Shown: one piece after another, positions 24,738-35,172 of the stretch
How the letters are laid out: each line of letters begins with the position of its first letter
Numbering within the stretch: the first letter of the stretch is position 1
From: Echinometra lucunter
Taxonomy: Eukaryota; Echinodermata; Echinoidea; Camarodonta; Echinometridae
NCBI GenBank assembly: GCA_029962745.1
Contig: CM057157.1
Coordinates: forward strand, 24,959,460 to 25,023,459
Direction of reading: 5' to 3'
Length of the DNA: 64,000 nt
Notes under the pieces: generated by a model
Databases searched by the model: none
Seen by the model: only the letters and a program-made list of their open reading frames with translations
Told to the model about the DNA's origin: nothing
Position numbers and translations under genes: made by a program

Positions 24738-24781
<44 letters not shown>

Positions 24782-24795
24782 TCATCATCATCATC
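24600..24795 (+). repeat. SINE-like 3' tail with (TAG)n microsatellite
   Basis: GACCGGGGTAATAATTTTTA, then AAGCGCTCAGAAA, then AAGCGCCATATTATTATTAG lead into about 48 bases of TAG repeat and a short ATC run. The GTAATAAT...GCGC...TATTATTATTA design is shared with 37440-37660. It may be the 3' end of the SINE starting at 24197, separated by diverged sequence. Confidence 0.6.
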
Positions 24796-24840
24796 GTTAT
24801 TATGATTACTATTATGTAGTCCAAATGAAGCCAGGAGTAA

Positions 24841-25747
24841 GGCTATGGTCACAAAAGAGAGCGGTGACCGACCGATTTGCAGCCTGCTCGGGCGCCGCTG
24901 GAAGTTAGGCATCGCTCAACGATTTCGAGCGGACTCTAAAGCCTCAGATACCCGGCCGATGTCCTGTCGATTTCCCGTCGGTTGCCGGTCGATTTAGGTA
25001 AAAAGTTAGCGAAATTGGGGGGTTTTCTCCGCACGGCGTCCAAGCAGTGATCGAATGATGACCCACCGGTTCCCGCACGATCTCCCAACTGCCAACGGCC
25101 GATTTTTAAGAAATCGCCCGGCGTCCGACCGGTGATCGGCGGAGAATCTGCGGTTGTCCCGTAGGTGTACCGGCAGCGGCCCGCCGGTATTCTCAGGAAC
25201 GACCCGGGTATATATATGATTGCTTTTTAGATATCAACGAAAACGCTTTTGCACAGCATCTGACAGGTCAACGAGGTCTACGATGCCGTTGATTCCATCT
25301 CAACGACCACGACAACGAGATCCACAAGCCCATAAGCTGAGCAGAGGATGTGGGTAATCAAGCAGGCGTTGCCCGGACGCCGGTCTATTTTAAACTAGCC
25401 CACCGGTGACCGACCGATCTCCTAGCGACGCACAGGCGGCAACTGCTCGGCAGACTTTTCATCTAGCGCCTTCGATTTTTTACCTAAATTGCTCGAAGGC
25501 GACCGCTCGATTAGGTCGGTCTCCGGGCGGTGACCACTCAAGCACCGAGCGTATTTTGGGCGGCGAGTGAAAAGTGAGCAGGCGCCGCCGAAATTTTAAC
25601 TTCGCACTAAAACTTCAGCGGCGACCGAGCGATGCCCTAAATAACAGCAGTGCCCGGGCGGCCGCTGCTCGGTGCCCCGGCGAAATTGAATAAAAACTCA
25701 CCGTCCGGCAGCCGAGCAGGCTGATTTGGGGCTTTGTGACCATAGCA
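24841..25747. mobile_element. Large GC-rich foldback element, 907 bp, TAA flanks
   Basis: The ends GGCTATGGTCACAAA and TTTGTGACCATAGCA are inverted with 14 matching bases. They are flanked by TAA on each side (24838-24840 and 25748-25750). Subterminal regions are also inverted (CAGCCTGCTCGGG / GCCGAGCAGGCTG). The interior is GC-rich and full of variants of CCGACCGAT, GAGCGATC and GGCGGCCGC, giving many nested hairpins. This contrasts sharply with the AT-rich flanks. No transposase domain is present. A PIF/Harbinger-like non-autonomous element is the best fit from the 3-base target. Confidence 0.78.
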
Positions 25748-27243
25748 TAAGGCGGGCTCAACTAGCATAACGTAATCACAATGACGACGCCTCGTGTTTA
25801 GCGGACGCAGCGCATGCACGGTCTCAAATTCATTTCAAAATTGGCGTCGACGTTGACGGAGCGCATGGATTTTTTGCAGGTGTGCTAGGATAAGGAATAT
25901 ATCTTTCAGTGTGCAAACATTATTTTGATGACTGAAATAAGAATTCTAGTGAAATAATTATGTTAGTCACCCAATTTACCCATGTTGGTCGCCGATTTAC
26001 ACATCATGCTAAGTCATGCCTTTTGAACGTAATGTTTAAGCAATATGCTAACTGGAAATCAAGGAGCAAAAATGGATTTTCCTTTCCTTCTCTCTTTCTT
26101 TTAGAAATACTGTGCAGAAGCATTCATTGCAGAATTACCTAAGCTCAATATTGGTCCTCCCCAAGTCATCATTTTTGCTACCTGCAAAATTGGAACACAT
26201 TAAAGAGTAAGTTATTCATTAATATCTTGATATTGCTCAAAATACTAGCACAATGGTCTTGACTGGCTGTTACAACTTTGCGATTGATAGCAAATCTTTG
26301 TGTTACGGGGCCTTTTCTTTTTGTTTTTGTTTTGCAGTGCATAGAGGGCGTATTTGTATTTAGTTTTTTTCAGTGATTTATTTAAACAATCACTATTAAC
26401 ATCATCACCTTCATCATCATCTTCATTGTTTATAAACTATGATTATGATAAACATTATCATTGTGATGATAATGATCCTGATAATGATTCAATTCAATTC
26501 AATTCAATTTAATTCAATAGTCTATGATATGCACGTGACATTACATAGAAACTTTTCCCCCACTGGCTGAGAGAAGGAAAGAGAAGAAAAAAAAATACAT
26601 ACATGAGTAGGAGAAATAACCAGTACAGACGAGAATACATTAAAATTTAAAACATTCAAAAAGACATTAGGCCAGCTCCTAGGACGTATGTTGACAACTA
26701 AATCAGATCAAGGAATTAGGAAGACCTAACTCCTTGATGATTGTTTATGTTCATGATGTTGTTATTATTATCATTATTACTTTTTATCATTATTTTTTAT
26801 CATTACATTGTTATCATTATCATAACTGTTATTGTTGTTGTTACTAAATTTGTTAATGGTATCATTTTTACTATGGCGATCATCAGTCTAAAAACAGTGT
26901 CTTTCTGTTGCGGTTGAGTAAGACATTATCATGTTCGGCAAATAAACACGTACATCGCTATCATCCAGGCAGCCTGCCAGTCAACATTTGCTCAGGTGAA
27001 TAGGATAATTTTCAAAAGTTCATTACACGGGTCAAGAAGATAAAATTTCGTGGGTTCTGTCTTACTTCTATAGCCCAAGTGTCATCGCAGTCGAAGAGGG
27101 CTTTTCACACTTTTGTCTGCTTCCTCAACTTTCGTCTCAATTTACTAGGCTTTTCGTCCTCAGAGACAAGGAAAGAACTCCTTCCTCAGTCACACCTATG
27201 TCGCCTACACCAGACCGACTGCAAGCGATACAAATATTACCTT
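25748..27243. other. AT-rich region with simple-sequence drift
   Basis: The (AATTC)n run at 26487-26518 and loosely repeated ATC/ATT stretches at 26395-26480 and 26755-26850 are the only features. No gene recognised. Confidence 0.5.
26487..26518. repeat. (AATTC)n short tandem repeat
   Basis: About six TTCAA/AATTC pentamer units, the last diverged. Confidence 0.85.
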
Positions 27244-27763
27244 AAGCCCGCCACACACTATACGATCCGTCTGCGATCCGATTTTAGGAAAAAAAAATGT
27301 TATTTTAATATGAACATTCAAACATGTGAAATCTTAAATATCAACTGATCAAAGTTTCAAATAGTCGTATCAATACAAAAAGAAGAAGAAGAAGAAGAAG
27401 AAGAAGAAGAAGAAGAAGAAGAAGAAGAAGAAGAAGAAGAAGAAGAAGAAGAAGAACTTAAGAAGAAGAAGAAGAAGAAATTCCGGGCTATTGCGAGCCT
27501 CCCGGTAGGAATAAAAGCGAACTCAATTCCGAGCTGTAGTGACGTCATAGCAATCTTGCGATCGGCTACGATTTGAAGCCGATTTGGCCTTTACTGCGAC
27601 CACAAGGCTTACAGTTAACCAAAAATTCGATATTAGTATCACTATCATTATTCTGAACTTCAAATAAGATAACTTTAATTATCTAAACTTTCATATTTAA
27701 TGCTAAAATGCTATTTTTTCGAAAATCTGATCGCAGTCGGATCGTATAGTGTGCGGCGGGCTT
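27244..27763 (-). mobile_element. MITE, AAGCCCGCC family, with internal GAA expansion
   Basis: Ends AAGCCCGCCACACACTATAC and GTATAGTGTGCGGCGGGCTT are inverted for more than 25 bases. The interior carries TGCGATCGGCTACGATTTGA and CATTATTCTGAACTTCAAAT, matching (as complement) the copies at 42380-42815 and 59787-60187. The element therefore lies in the opposite orientation. A (GAA)n microsatellite (27377-27479) has grown inside. Flanks read TTA and TTA if the element is taken to begin at AGCCC. No transposase. Confidence 0.88.
27377..27479. repeat. (GAA)n microsatellite inside a MITE
   Basis: About 100 bases of AAG/GAA, broken once by CTTAAG. The antisense polySer frame is an artefact. Confidence 0.95.
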
Positions 27764-29672
27764 TACTCGTATTGGCCAACAATCGGTCGGCTGTCAGTCG
27801 GTTTGGTATCATACAGCAGTGTAGATGGGGTTGTATCATGGATGACCTTTACCAGAATCACTGTCAATTGTTAGTCGGGAAGATTTACAACAGACCTCAC
27901 GGAGGAACTGATATCAGCCCCGAAGGAGGATGCTAACTCCTTTTATTGTGTAATCGGCCTCGAATTTATGTTTGATGACGAGGAAGGTCCTTTTCAGTAG
28001 TCATTTACTCAGCTGCCTGGCCGGACTCTCAGGCGACCACGCTGAACTAGATCTCATACAAAAAGGAGCGAACGGCGGCGTGGTCAAGACTTTGGATAAC
28101 CCTTTTCAACATGTTCAGACAGCTAAGTATGGTAGTTCGCGGAAAAATGGGCGGACTACTGGGAACGGTTCTGCAGCAGAAGAAGCGGGGTGCTAATAAA
28201 AGAAGGGTGGTGATACGGAGTTTTAATTCCTGAAAGAAAACAAGGGGAAACTTTGAACTTTTTGATGCAGTCTCATTTCGTTACTTTTATATAACAATAT
28301 ACATGTGCAAAATATTTTCAGTTATCAGCAAAAAAAAAAAAAGAATTGATGTAAAACATCATTCTGGACATGCTGGAACGAACTCAATATGCAAGCTATC
28401 GCTGAAAGATGTTTACGCCTCGCCTTCCCTACTGAAATCACACCGAGATTCGTACAAATATGAGCACAGACAGCTGTCTGCTGAATTACACAAACCTGTC
28501 GCACTTGAGACTTAACATCTCTGGCCAGGGTGGAAAAATATTCCCATTCGTTTAATGTCTCCTTAATGAGAAAAGCTCTCACATTTCTTTGTCTCAAACG
28601 AGACGACATTTTAGTTCACTGCGTACATTTTCACTAGCAATTTGTATCACAGGTTCACATGAATAGGTTTTAGGCTGACATAGTATGACATACTTTTTAT
28701 TGAGAGAGTTCTTTTCGAATGAAAATAAATTGGAAGAATTTGCGTTTTGAAAGTTTTCGCTTAAAAGTATTTAACATTCTGCTTGATTCCCCCGATAGTA
28801 TACCCTTCACCTGCACTTTGCAGTTGGTCCTGTTTTGATATAGAATACAGGTAGGCCTCATTTGTGAAGCGCTAAGAGCATTTTTTAAATTTGTTGTAGA
28901 CAATTAGAAAGCGTGATTTACTTTCTCGTATCCCCTAACCAGCATTTAGTGACACTATACAGTGTTATATAACCTTTCTTTCATGAGCGTAAATGTCCTG
29001 ATTTCATTTCCGAAATAATATATCCTATTTCGGCTTTGTTTGCACGCATTTCGCCAAGGGAGTAGAATCGATTATCTCCTTCAGTTGATGTATTTTATGA
29101 TAGGTTCATTAAATCGTGGCAAACACACTCTCTGAGCCCGGCAGAGAAAGAACATTATCAAAATTAAAAAGGAAAACAATTCAGAATGATGATCCACTAA
29201 CGTCATAAGAACATTATCACCCCCTTTTTAAACTCACTCTCATCCGTTAGGGTCATAGTCTCGAACAGCACTGACGTCACGGTATAATGCCTCATACGTT
29301 TGCATATCATAAAGAAATACACATGGGCCTCCTCCGCCTCCTTCCTTAAAGCTTTTTCTTTAACCAAAATTAAATATTAAAAAAAGCACTTGAAAACATG
29401 ACAATAGACTGCTTGTGTGCATGTCGAACATTAAATCACAGAAATGTGATCTTTTATTTCTATGGATCATTCGACCGAATAGTTCCATGTTCCAGCTAGC
29501 TGGCAAGGAAATTAATATCCACCGCCGATGTTTGATTTCGTCCACTCGTGGGAGTCAGCATTTCGGATGCTTCGGCTTAAGCAATGAATCGTGCACTACT
29601 TATCGCAAAAAGATGTGCACTTTTGAAATATGAGTTTCACTTTCCAGTCAAAACACTTTTGCTATTCCACGG
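27764..29672. other. Unique DNA, no gene recognised
   Basis: A short frame at 28045-28230 (plus) includes MFRQLSMVVRGKMGG and ends at a stop. It is the most coding-like piece here, but it lacks an acceptor and a known motif. The other frames are unremarkable. Confidence 0.4.
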
Positions 29673-29932
29673 CAGTGGCGCATCCATACCTAAAACGTCA
29701 GGAAGGGGGAATAATTCAGCTTACCATGATCCATGGCGAGGATTTTGAGGGTTCTTGTTGGAATATAGTAGTGGGAGGAGGAGGAGGAGGAGGAATACGT
29801 ATTTCAAAGAACAATCTTAAAGTTATTGATTTACAGAAAATTAAATCGTGGCCTTTAGTTCTTTTTTTCTCGGTCGAAAATGTTTGAGAAAGAGCAAAGT
29901 GCCTCTTTGCCCCTCCTTCAGATACGCTGCTG
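29673..29932. mobile_element. Possible hAT-like MITE, 260 bp
   Basis: The left end CAGTGGCGCATCCATACC and the complement of the right end, CAGCAGCGTATCTGAAGG, match at about 12 of 18 positions. They resemble the CAGTGGCG(T/C)ATC ends common to hAT-like elements. No convincing 8-base target duplication remains. A GGA run lies inside. Confidence 0.4.
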
Positions 29933-30095
29933 GGGGCTGGCGGTCCCTACTTTTTTTCCTGTAATCGTGCCATGTCTCAAACCACTGTGAGGTTTCTGAG
30001 GGTGATCCGACTATTCGACGTCGACATTTGCTCTGTGTTATATATCGCGAAAGGTACTGGCCTAGAATAAGGGTTATGATTGGGTTTAGGTTACG

Positions 30096-30278
30096 TTAAA
30101 GGGGAAGGGTACGGGAACCGAGAATTGCCGACAATATTTTGCACTCGCTCAAAATTTGAGAAAGTTTGTTGACCTTTGCGCTGATGTATAACTCAAGAGA
30201 CAGGCTTTCGATATAGAAGCAATGGGTGTTAGCGAACATCTCAGAGCCCCATATTTTGTTTCTATAATACCCCTTTAA
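30096..30278. mobile_element. Possible short MITE with TTAAAGGGG ends
   Basis: TTAAAGGGG at the left and CCCCTTTAA at the right are perfect 9-base inverted ends 183 bases apart. Nothing else confirms the boundary. Confidence 0.35.
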
Positions 30279-30304
30279 TAATTGGTTTGGTTGCAGTCAG
30301 GAGC

Positions 30305-30326
30305 AAAAAAAAAAAAAAAAAAAAAA
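30305..30326. repeat. Poly(A) tract
   Basis: A 22-base A homopolymer. It could be a retroposon tail, but no body or target duplication was identified next to it. Confidence 0.9.
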
Positions 30327-30779
30327 CGCCTTTGACAATGGACCTTGTTATAAGTTGCATTCTTATATCTGGCTAAAGGCCGGATCGAAAGTTTTTTCTC
30401 AGGTTTTCTCTCCACAGGAAGTGTGGGCCATTCTTCAAATCCTCGAGGTGACTGTCCCTGCCCCCATCCTTTACGAAGGTCTTTGAACATGTTGAAGCTT
30501 TACTCCTATTAAAGCGGTATGTTTAACCGGCCGCAAAGTGTCGATGCTAGTGTTACGAATCTTATGCATGTTCATCTTTTAACAATGGTTAAGGTTTTTC
30601 GAGTACAGGAATGTGCAGGTCGAGGTACGGGAGAAATAGTAATGAAAGGCGAGCATGGCGAGAGATCGTAGTAACTTTCTAGGGATTTGCGAGTAGTTTT
30701 GTTACATTATATCGTGTTTCTTCGTTTAATCTTAGTGTGAGGCTTGCATGAGGCTTGCATAATTGATGCCTGCACTTTG

Positions 30780-30835
30780 ACAAATTGAAGCTTGTCCTGT
30801 GTCGAACCCGGGACGTCTCGCATTCTGTTTTTCAC
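30780..30835 (-). repeat. SINE head fragment
   Basis: The complement contains GGTTCGACACAGG after a CGAGACGTCCCGG stretch, which resembles a tRNA-like T arm. Only the fragment is left. Confidence 0.4.
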
Positions 30836-32168
30836 TGTTCTGCAGAGTTGTCAGTAAACGTTTTACGAAGAAAAAAAGGGTAGAAGAAACTTCCCGGTTG
30901 TATTTCATCATTCAGACAATGGATTAAAGAACATATCTTTCTTGCAGAAGAACCCATCTCCTTAAGTAATGAAAACAAAAAGTAACTTTCAAATTGCTAA
31001 ACTGTTTACAAACTTGGTGGCCTCCGCTACTTTGTTTAAGCTGTGTTTTTATCGAATTATGAAGAATGAAAATGCATTTGAAATCTCTCCCACGCCCATT
31101 TAAAGCTGCAAATAGATGTAAACTACAATGCAGGCATACAAGCTGCGAGCGTCTGCAACCTGCAGAAAGCATCTGACCCCCTCTGGCATCCCGTAGCCTT
31201 TACCTCCCTCCACAAAAAGCACCTCATACCCTCCTCTCACATCAACCCTGCCAGAGAAATCGATAGATTGATTGGCTCGGCTGCAAGTGTGTGCATTTCG
31301 TTTTCGCTCTGCCTATATGCTTTTGGATTTCTGTCGTTCCCCTCGCGGTCATTTGCAATCATTTACGGAGCGAAAATGGTACGTCTCTCGTTGAGCTTGA
31401 CCTTTTTATCTCCCACGTCAAGGTCGACGGTTCATTGACTTTGATCGGATGTCTTCTTGAACTTGGAGAGGCTTTGAGGGGGTCGAGAAATCAAACAAAT
31501 GTCGCCGTTCCGCCCAAGCTTCTGCTCGACAGCTTCGGGCTTTCAAGCGGAAGAAGTACTTTCAAACTTAATACAGATACGTGATGAGCTTTGTCATGGT
31601 CTGTAAATGATGGATTAATGTTCAAATACATAAAACTTTATAGAATAAGATATTTTCTAGAGAATATCTTATTGGCTGAAAGTCTGTCCTGTGACATTCT
31701 ATCAAATCGGCTTCGGGGGATCACGGCGCTCAGTCATAAAGTGGGTTGCTGAGGATTTAAACCCTACTGAACATGCTGAAAGAGGTTAGCATGCTGATTT
31801 GATCTTGAATCCAAATGCCAACTTTTAAAGAACACCGCCCTATATCCTCAGAGCCACGTCATCTCCTGTGTATTAAATCACACACGAGTGTATTTAAGAA
31901 CATGATTTTGAAGGTCCAGAAACCGAAAGGAGCATGTAGATGATTTAAAAAGGGTGAAGGAAAGGGCTGTCTGTCTGGACTGGGATCGGACCAATATACA
32001 GAACGTCATTTAGTTCAAATAAGGTCCAAGACGGGGAAGTTCGGTCTCACCGTACGCCCAGCAGTCACAAGGTCCATAACCAGAACTCTACAGGCTTGTT
32101 TAAAATGAAGCTATACTGACTGCTTCAAAACACCGGGGGGGGGGGGGGAGGGAATCTATGTCTATTCC
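30836..32168. other. Unique DNA with one long open stretch, no gene recognised
   Basis: From 31267 to 31587 the plus strand is open for about 106 codons without an ATG. The translation includes VFALPICFWISVVPLAVI followed by potential N-glycosylation sites NGT and NQT. Codon usage is not obviously random, but no acceptor, start or homologous motif supports a gene. The G homopolymer near 32139 marks the end of the stretch. Confidence 0.4.
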
Positions 32169-32478
32169 TTAAGCCCACCGCATACCTTACGATCCGACCG
32201 GTCTGCGACTGAGAGGAGATGAATCGCAGGGTAGTCACAAGCCTACACCGCACATCTTGTGATCCGACTATATCAATACTGCTGTCTGATTGGATGGAAC
32301 TTAAGTCGAATTAATTCTGCGATCCAGTTGTAAAGATTCGGCATGCCAAATCCTTACATTGCCCTTGCGATTTGTCTCCGACTGGTCTGCGACTCACAAG
32401 CTGACGAGAGCTCTGACATCACATCTCCTCTCACTCAGTCGCTGACCAGTCGGATCATAAGGTGTGCGGTGGGCTTAA
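32169..32478. mobile_element. Foldback MITE with TTAAGCCCACC ends
   Basis: TTAAGCCCACCGCATACCTT at the left is inverted at the right as AAGGTGTGCGGTGGGCTTAA, with one or two mismatches. The arms extend inwards through GATCCGACYGGTC and GAGAGGAGATG. The extreme ends resemble those of the AAGCCCGCC family (27244, 42380, 59787), but the interior is different. TTAA at both borders could be either a target duplication or the last bases of the inverted repeat. Confidence 0.85.
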
Positions 32479-32547
32479 CCCACAGGAAAGGAATAGAAAT
32501 AGATGCCTTATTGCGTTACTCGTCCTTGGTTGCCATCCATATGTTAC

Positions 32548-32586
32548 ACACACACCCGCATTCACACACACACGCACACCCACACC
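32548..32586. repeat. CA-rich imperfect microsatellite
   Basis: ACACACACCC and CACACACACGCACACC runs. Confidence 0.75.
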
Positions 32587-33094
32587 AAAAATACCTTCCT
32601 GGTTTTTTGACGGGTTTACCGGAGCATGTCTGAACGAGTCTTAATTGTGAATATTGTTGTCGATCCCCATCCGTTCCGTTAACTGGGCTAGGTACCTTCC
32701 CTCTTCTCTGACGAGCTTTAGTAATGGAACATACATCGAAAACTTGTTGAATACGTTATTTCATCCCACATCATGATTAAGATACAGCCTACACGCACCC
32801 TCCACACGTCTTCGCGATCTTTTCATATCACACTTGAATTTGAAGAAAAAAAAATCAGAAAGTTAATTTTTCTTATTATGCAAAATGCAAATTGTATATC
32901 ACATTAAGGATCCTTCTTTTTTGTTTATAAGCAAAAATCTTTCATTACAAAATAAATTTTGAAGTAGGGTCACAATCAAGTTTTCCCCTTAAGGCTTAAT
33001 TGTTCACATATGCAGCGGAAAGTACTCTTCAAAACTCGCGGTTGTTGTTGTTCTTGTTGAATTGAGTTCTTACAGACGTGTATCAATCAGATGT

Positions 33095-33235
33095 GATTAT
33101 TCACGTCTGGGGCCGACCTTTTACGTCACCATCCGAAGAACGTGACTCAGACTGGAACCTGGGTCCGCTGAATCAGTTTATAACTTCCACTGTTAGCTGG
33201 ATTACAGGCGCTCGCCACAATGCCCATGCAGTTGC
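33095..33235 (-). repeat. Probable SINE fragment
   Basis: On the minus strand GGACCCAGGTTCCAGTCTGA resembles the T-arm/B-box region of a tRNA-like head. The plus strand also contains AGCTGGATTACAGGCGCTCG, which looks superficially like primate Alu. This is treated as coincidence or shared Pol III-type sequence. Confidence 0.35.
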
Positions 33236-33249
33236 AGGCTTTTTAAAGC

Positions 33250-33522
33250 GTACTCTTAAAAAAAAAAGAGTAAAAGCGTTTACTCTGTTAGGAGTGAATT
33301 TCAGAAGAGAGTGAATTTAGAGTGAATTAAGAGTGAATTTTAGTAAGAATTTTGATATCAATCTTTTAGGGGTGACTTCAGTGATCACTCAAAATTCTTG
33401 AGTGACCACTGAGGTCACCCCTCAAATAGCGAATATCACAATTTTTACTCTTAATTCACTCTAAATGCACTCTCTTCTGAAATTCACCCCTAACAGAGCG
33501 AACTCATTTTTTCAGAGTGTAT
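33250..33522. mobile_element. Foldback MITE rich in GAGTGAATT repeats
   Basis: The left arm (TACTCTGTTAGGAGTGAATT, TCAGAAGAGAGTGAATTTAG) is mirrored by the right arm (CTAAATGCACTCTCTTCTGA, AATTCACCCCTAACAGAGCG). A central inner palindrome TGATCACTCAAAATTCTTGA sits near 33385. The outer ends are ACTCTTAAAAA and TTTTTCAGAGT. No coding capacity; the target site is not resolved. Confidence 0.82.
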
Positions 33523-34600
33523 ACTCGCGTCACATTCTTGTATCTTGTAACACAGTCATGTGAGTATTCATAATTTACAGCAAGTTTGTGGTGTCACTCG
33601 TAGCACTGCCATTCATTTAGAAGGCGCGTTTTTGTTTTTTTTTTTTAATTCATTTTGACAGGTTTTTCCGCTGCATATATGACATTTTCTGAGCGATTCT
33701 TAATTAGTATCACCTATTCTAAGAGCACTAGCCACTTTTTTAAGATCTTGCGATTCCGTGACGATCATGCTTACCTTAGATAACTAGGTCACGATGAAGT
33801 TTCAGATCATCAATTTTGATTGCATTTTGCTCCATTAAAATGTCAGTCATTAATGTTTTATCGAGCACACACCTTATCAGAATGAACTTCAAACGCAGAT
33901 CTTCCATAAACTGAAGAGCAGTTTTAAGGGAGTTTAAAATTTTTTTTTTATTCATTCATTCTCTTATGAAAGTTGACATTTTTTGCTCTATCACTTTAAA
34001 CAGAGCCGTTAGCAGTTTCACCCGCCCAAGTTACTAGGGACAAGTGTCGTTTGAAATCATGAAAGTTTTTTTTTTCAAGATGTGAAAAATAAAACTACTT
34101 CGTGACAACCTAGTTGCACTACACATTTGCAAATCAGTGCCTTAGAAAGTAGGAACATCCACAGAACGCCTCTTCCCTCATTCATGACATCATTCACAGT
34201 AGTGTGGTGTTTTTACGTGGGAAGAATGGAAAACAGCGGCGGCGACTTAGCTTCCCCATTCATTTTTTTGTTTTTGTTTAATGGTTTCAGTTCATTAGTA
34301 TTTGAGTCACACGTCCTGTAGTGAAGAAGCAACAAATTGGTTTGTTGGTTGTTGTTTATTTTTCATGACTTCTAAGAAAGCATTGTAGTTATGATTGTAA
34401 GCAACCATGGGACCGACACGTTTTCCTGGTGTTTTAACAAAGCGTGTCTGCATTTCCCATAATCTCAATTCAATTGTGGCAAAAAAACAACAACTTTGCA
34501 ATGAAAATTTGACTAAACAAAGGTAATGCTATTCTACGTCTGCATATTTTACCTTTAGCTGATGCACTATATGATTGAGAAGTTCATTTGGCTTGCCATA
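33523..34600. other. AT-rich unique DNA, no gene recognised
   Basis: T tracts at about 33640, 33940 and 34070. No motif-bearing frame. Confidence 0.5.
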
Positions 34601-34610
34601 TTCAAGTCAT

Positions 34611-35080
34611 TAGCAAGGTAGCACGCCTGTAAATATTTCCCCATAGGCCCCTGTGCTAAAAATGGAATTTGATAAATTCATGAAAAAAAAGTGTTTATAA
34701 TGACACCATTGAAACTTTTGTCTTTAAGAGTTCATACATTATGCTTTAATTGCTGAAAATATGAAGGGGTGTTTTTCAGCATTTTTTCTCGGTAGAGGGG
34801 CTGAATCTCAGACTAACAAAAACTTGGTCAAAGCTCCAGTAGTTGTAAGGCTTTTTGCCACACTAATAAAGTCCCCTTAAAATCCACCTGGGACCAACTG
34901 CTGCTCTCTCATGGGACTGATCTAAACCAGTAATTATCCCTCTCTATGCACATATAAAACACAGTGTTCAACTATGTATCTCTGATTTTATATGAATATT
35001 TTTTTCAACTATGATGTCATCTTTGGTACGGGTTGGAGGAATCTCTGAAAATGACCGGATCTATTTACAGGCGTGCGGCC
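34611..35080. mobile_element. Non-autonomous DNA transposon, 470 bp, perfect 10-bp flanking repeat
   Basis: TTCAAGTCAT occurs directly at both borders (34601-34610 and 35081-35090). Just inside, GCACGCCTGTAAATA at 34621 is inverted as TATTTACAGGCGTGC ending at 35076. The outermost bases (TAGCAAGGTA / GGCC) do not match well. A 9-10 base target duplication would suit a Mutator-like element. No transposase frame exists. The interior is AT-rich with short repeats. Confidence 0.65.
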
Positions 35081-35124
35081 TTCAAGTCATCCGTAACTTT
35101 ACGAACAGCTTTATGAAACACCCC

Positions 35125-35172
35125 TAGTTATGAAACCACTGCTCTATACCACTGAGCCATCGCGCCTCCTCT
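35125..35172 (-). repeat. SINE head fragment
   Basis: The complement reads GGCGCGATGGCTCAGTGGTA with TAGAGCAGTGGTTTC, an A-box head of the SINE family at 22030 and 40318. The rest is missing. Confidence 0.65.
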
